A stretch of DNA of 64,000 bases from Chloroflexota bacterium (GTDB lineage Bacteria; Chloroflexota; Anaerolineae; J102): NCBI GenBank assembly GCA_029782215.1, contig JAKOVD010000035.1:1-64000 (forward strand), in the 5' to 3' direction. The notes below the pieces were generated by a model. It searched no databases. It was not told the DNA's origin and saw nothing but the letters and a program-made list of their open reading frames with translations. The translations under genes and the position numbers were made by a program. Shown here piece after piece: positions 63,158 to 64,000 of the stretch. Position 1 is the first letter of the stretch, and the number at the start of each line of letters is the position of its first letter.

Positions 63158-64000
63158 TCAATTGCCTTTGACAGAGTACTGGTAAGTGGCGGTCTCTGTG
63201 GTGGCGGGCGCCAGCGCTGAGATGGCCAGGATAATGTCCTTCTTCTTGTCCAGCCCCTGCAGCTTCAACTCGCCGCGACCATCCGGGCCGACCGGCACCT
63301 GGGTGACCTGCACCTTGCCGTCGGCCGTCGTCGTGATTGCCTGCACGCGCCAATTCTGCACCAGTTGGTTGTTGGTGAGCAGCCAGCCCTCCAACTGCCA
63401 GTTGCCGGGGCCATTCTCGAAATCGTTCTTGTAGCCGATCTCAGGAATCTCCACGTCATCGATGAACATCCCCGGCAGCGTCACGGCCGCATCGGTGACG
63501 TATTCGAAGCGGATCTGGATGTCTTTGCCGGCGTAGGGGGTGAGATCGACTTCCTCTTCGATCCATTCCGGCGTGGCGCCGCCGCTTGTCCCGGTGTAGC
63601 CAGGCCCGTAAGCATTGCCCTGGGGATTTTCGTTGGTCGTGTTGGCAGTTTCCAGGGGCGTCCAGGTCTTGCCGCCGTCGGTGCTGGCGGACACATAGGC
63701 GTAATCCCAGAACTTCTCGATGTCGTACCACAGCCGGTAGCGCAGCGTTGCCTTGTCGACGCCTTTGAGGTCCACCGGCAGGGTCAGGCGGGTGTCTGAC
63801 TCGTCGTTCACATTACTCCACCACGCCCACTGGCCGCTGTAGGCATCGGTGGGCGCCAGTTTGTTGGTCGTGACGCCCTGGAAGTCGATGGTGGCAGTCT
63901 GGCTGCCGGGCAGGCGGATGTAATCGGCGGCATACTGATGCACGTCGCCGTTTCCTTCCGCAGGCAGCTTCCTGAACGTCTTGGCGGGCTTCATGGGCTT
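63158..64000 (-). CDS. C-terminal part of an immune inhibitor A-like secreted protein (runs off the window)
   Basis: About 280 residues are visible, reading in from the right edge. Blocks such as YSGQWAWWSNVNDESDTRLTLPVDL, ASTDGGKTWTPLETANTT and DIQIRFEYVTDAA with PGMFIDDVEIPEIGY match the C-terminal beta domains of immune inhibitor A (peptidase M6) and similar exported metalloproteases. The HExxH protease domain would lie outside the window. The first Met seen is probably internal. It is followed on the same strand by the CPBP protease gene. Confidence 0.7.
   Translation of the reverse strand, partial: KPMKPAKTFRKLPAEGNGDVHQYAADYIRLPGSQTATIDFQGVTTNKLAPTDAYSGQWAWWSNVNDESDTRLTLPVDLKGVDKATLRYRLWYDIEKFWDYAYVSASTDGGKTWTPLETANTTNENPQGNAYGPGYTGTSGGATPEWIEEEVDLTPYAGKDIQIRFEYVTDAAVTLPGMFIDDVEIPEIGYKNDFENGPGNWQLEGWLLTNNQLVQNWRVQAITTTADGKVQVTQVPVGPDGRGELKLQGLDKKKDIILAISALAPATTETATYQYSVKGN

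Overview
The window looks like a piece of a Chloroflexota genome (Anaerolineae/Caldilineae type). I infer this from the high GC, the long secreted proteins joined by Thr/Pro linkers (repeats of the TPTATPT kind), a C-terminal FLPLV motif, DUF1566 and LysM-Gmad2 surface proteins, and a tungsten-type aldehyde ferredoxin oxidoreductase beside transsulfuration genes. No rRNA, tRNA, CRISPR array, prophage or transposase was seen. Coding density is high and most genes are on the + strand.

Layout. 1-9.7 kb: transport and envelope genes (a 14-helix MFS exporter, two SulP-STAS anion transporters flanking a DUF2252 protein, a BASS-type symporter, a META-domain lipoprotein, a secreted protein and a membrane protein). 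9.8-14.6 kb: two tandem arylsulfatase genes; the first has an in-frame amber codon after its catalytic domain. 14.7-19.5 kb: membrane-stress and channel genes (TM-helix-repeat MscS-like protein, DUF1269 protein, Ala-rich protein, six-helix K+ channel). 19.6-26.9 kb: a decayed META-like gene, secreted proteins, LysM-Gmad2, an AI-2E-type permease and a DUF1566 giant. 27.0-35.4 kb: a 1773-residue secreted ASST-DUF1566-DUF1566-FGE-like-ASST fusion, coupled by an ATGA overlap to a lipoprotein with two metallophosphatase domains. 35.4-37.5 kb: a two-component system.

37.5-43.0 kb is a sulfur amino-acid region. On the - strand is a cystathionine gamma-synthase/lyase gene under a SAM-I riboswitch with its own terminator and a good sigma-70-type promoter. 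Divergent from it is an Rrf2 regulator whose promoter overlaps a perfect palindrome. cysK, metY, a DUF4395 membrane protein and a thioredoxin follow. 43.0-44.9 kb holds an AOR on the - strand.

45.1-56.8 kb is a tightly coupled five-gene putative anti-phage operon: SNF2/SF2 helicase with DUF3883, DUF1156 adenine methyltransferase, AAA ATPase, DUF4276 TOPRIM-like protein and DUF499 ATPase. The ATPase-DUF4276 pair sits inside the helicase-methylase-DUF499 set, and the methylase gene carries an 11-C tract. 57.0-64.0 kb: ThiF-like E1 enzyme, Nudix hydrolase, DnaE, a CPBP protease and the C-terminal part of an immune-inhibitor-A-like secreted protein that runs off the window.

A sulfur theme runs through much of the window: SulP transporters, sulfatases, arylsulfotransferase domains, an FGE-like domain and cysteine/methionine synthesis. 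Whether these act as one pathway is inference. The defence operon with its nested ATPase/TOPRIM pair and the ASST-FGE-like fusion are the two most unusual items.
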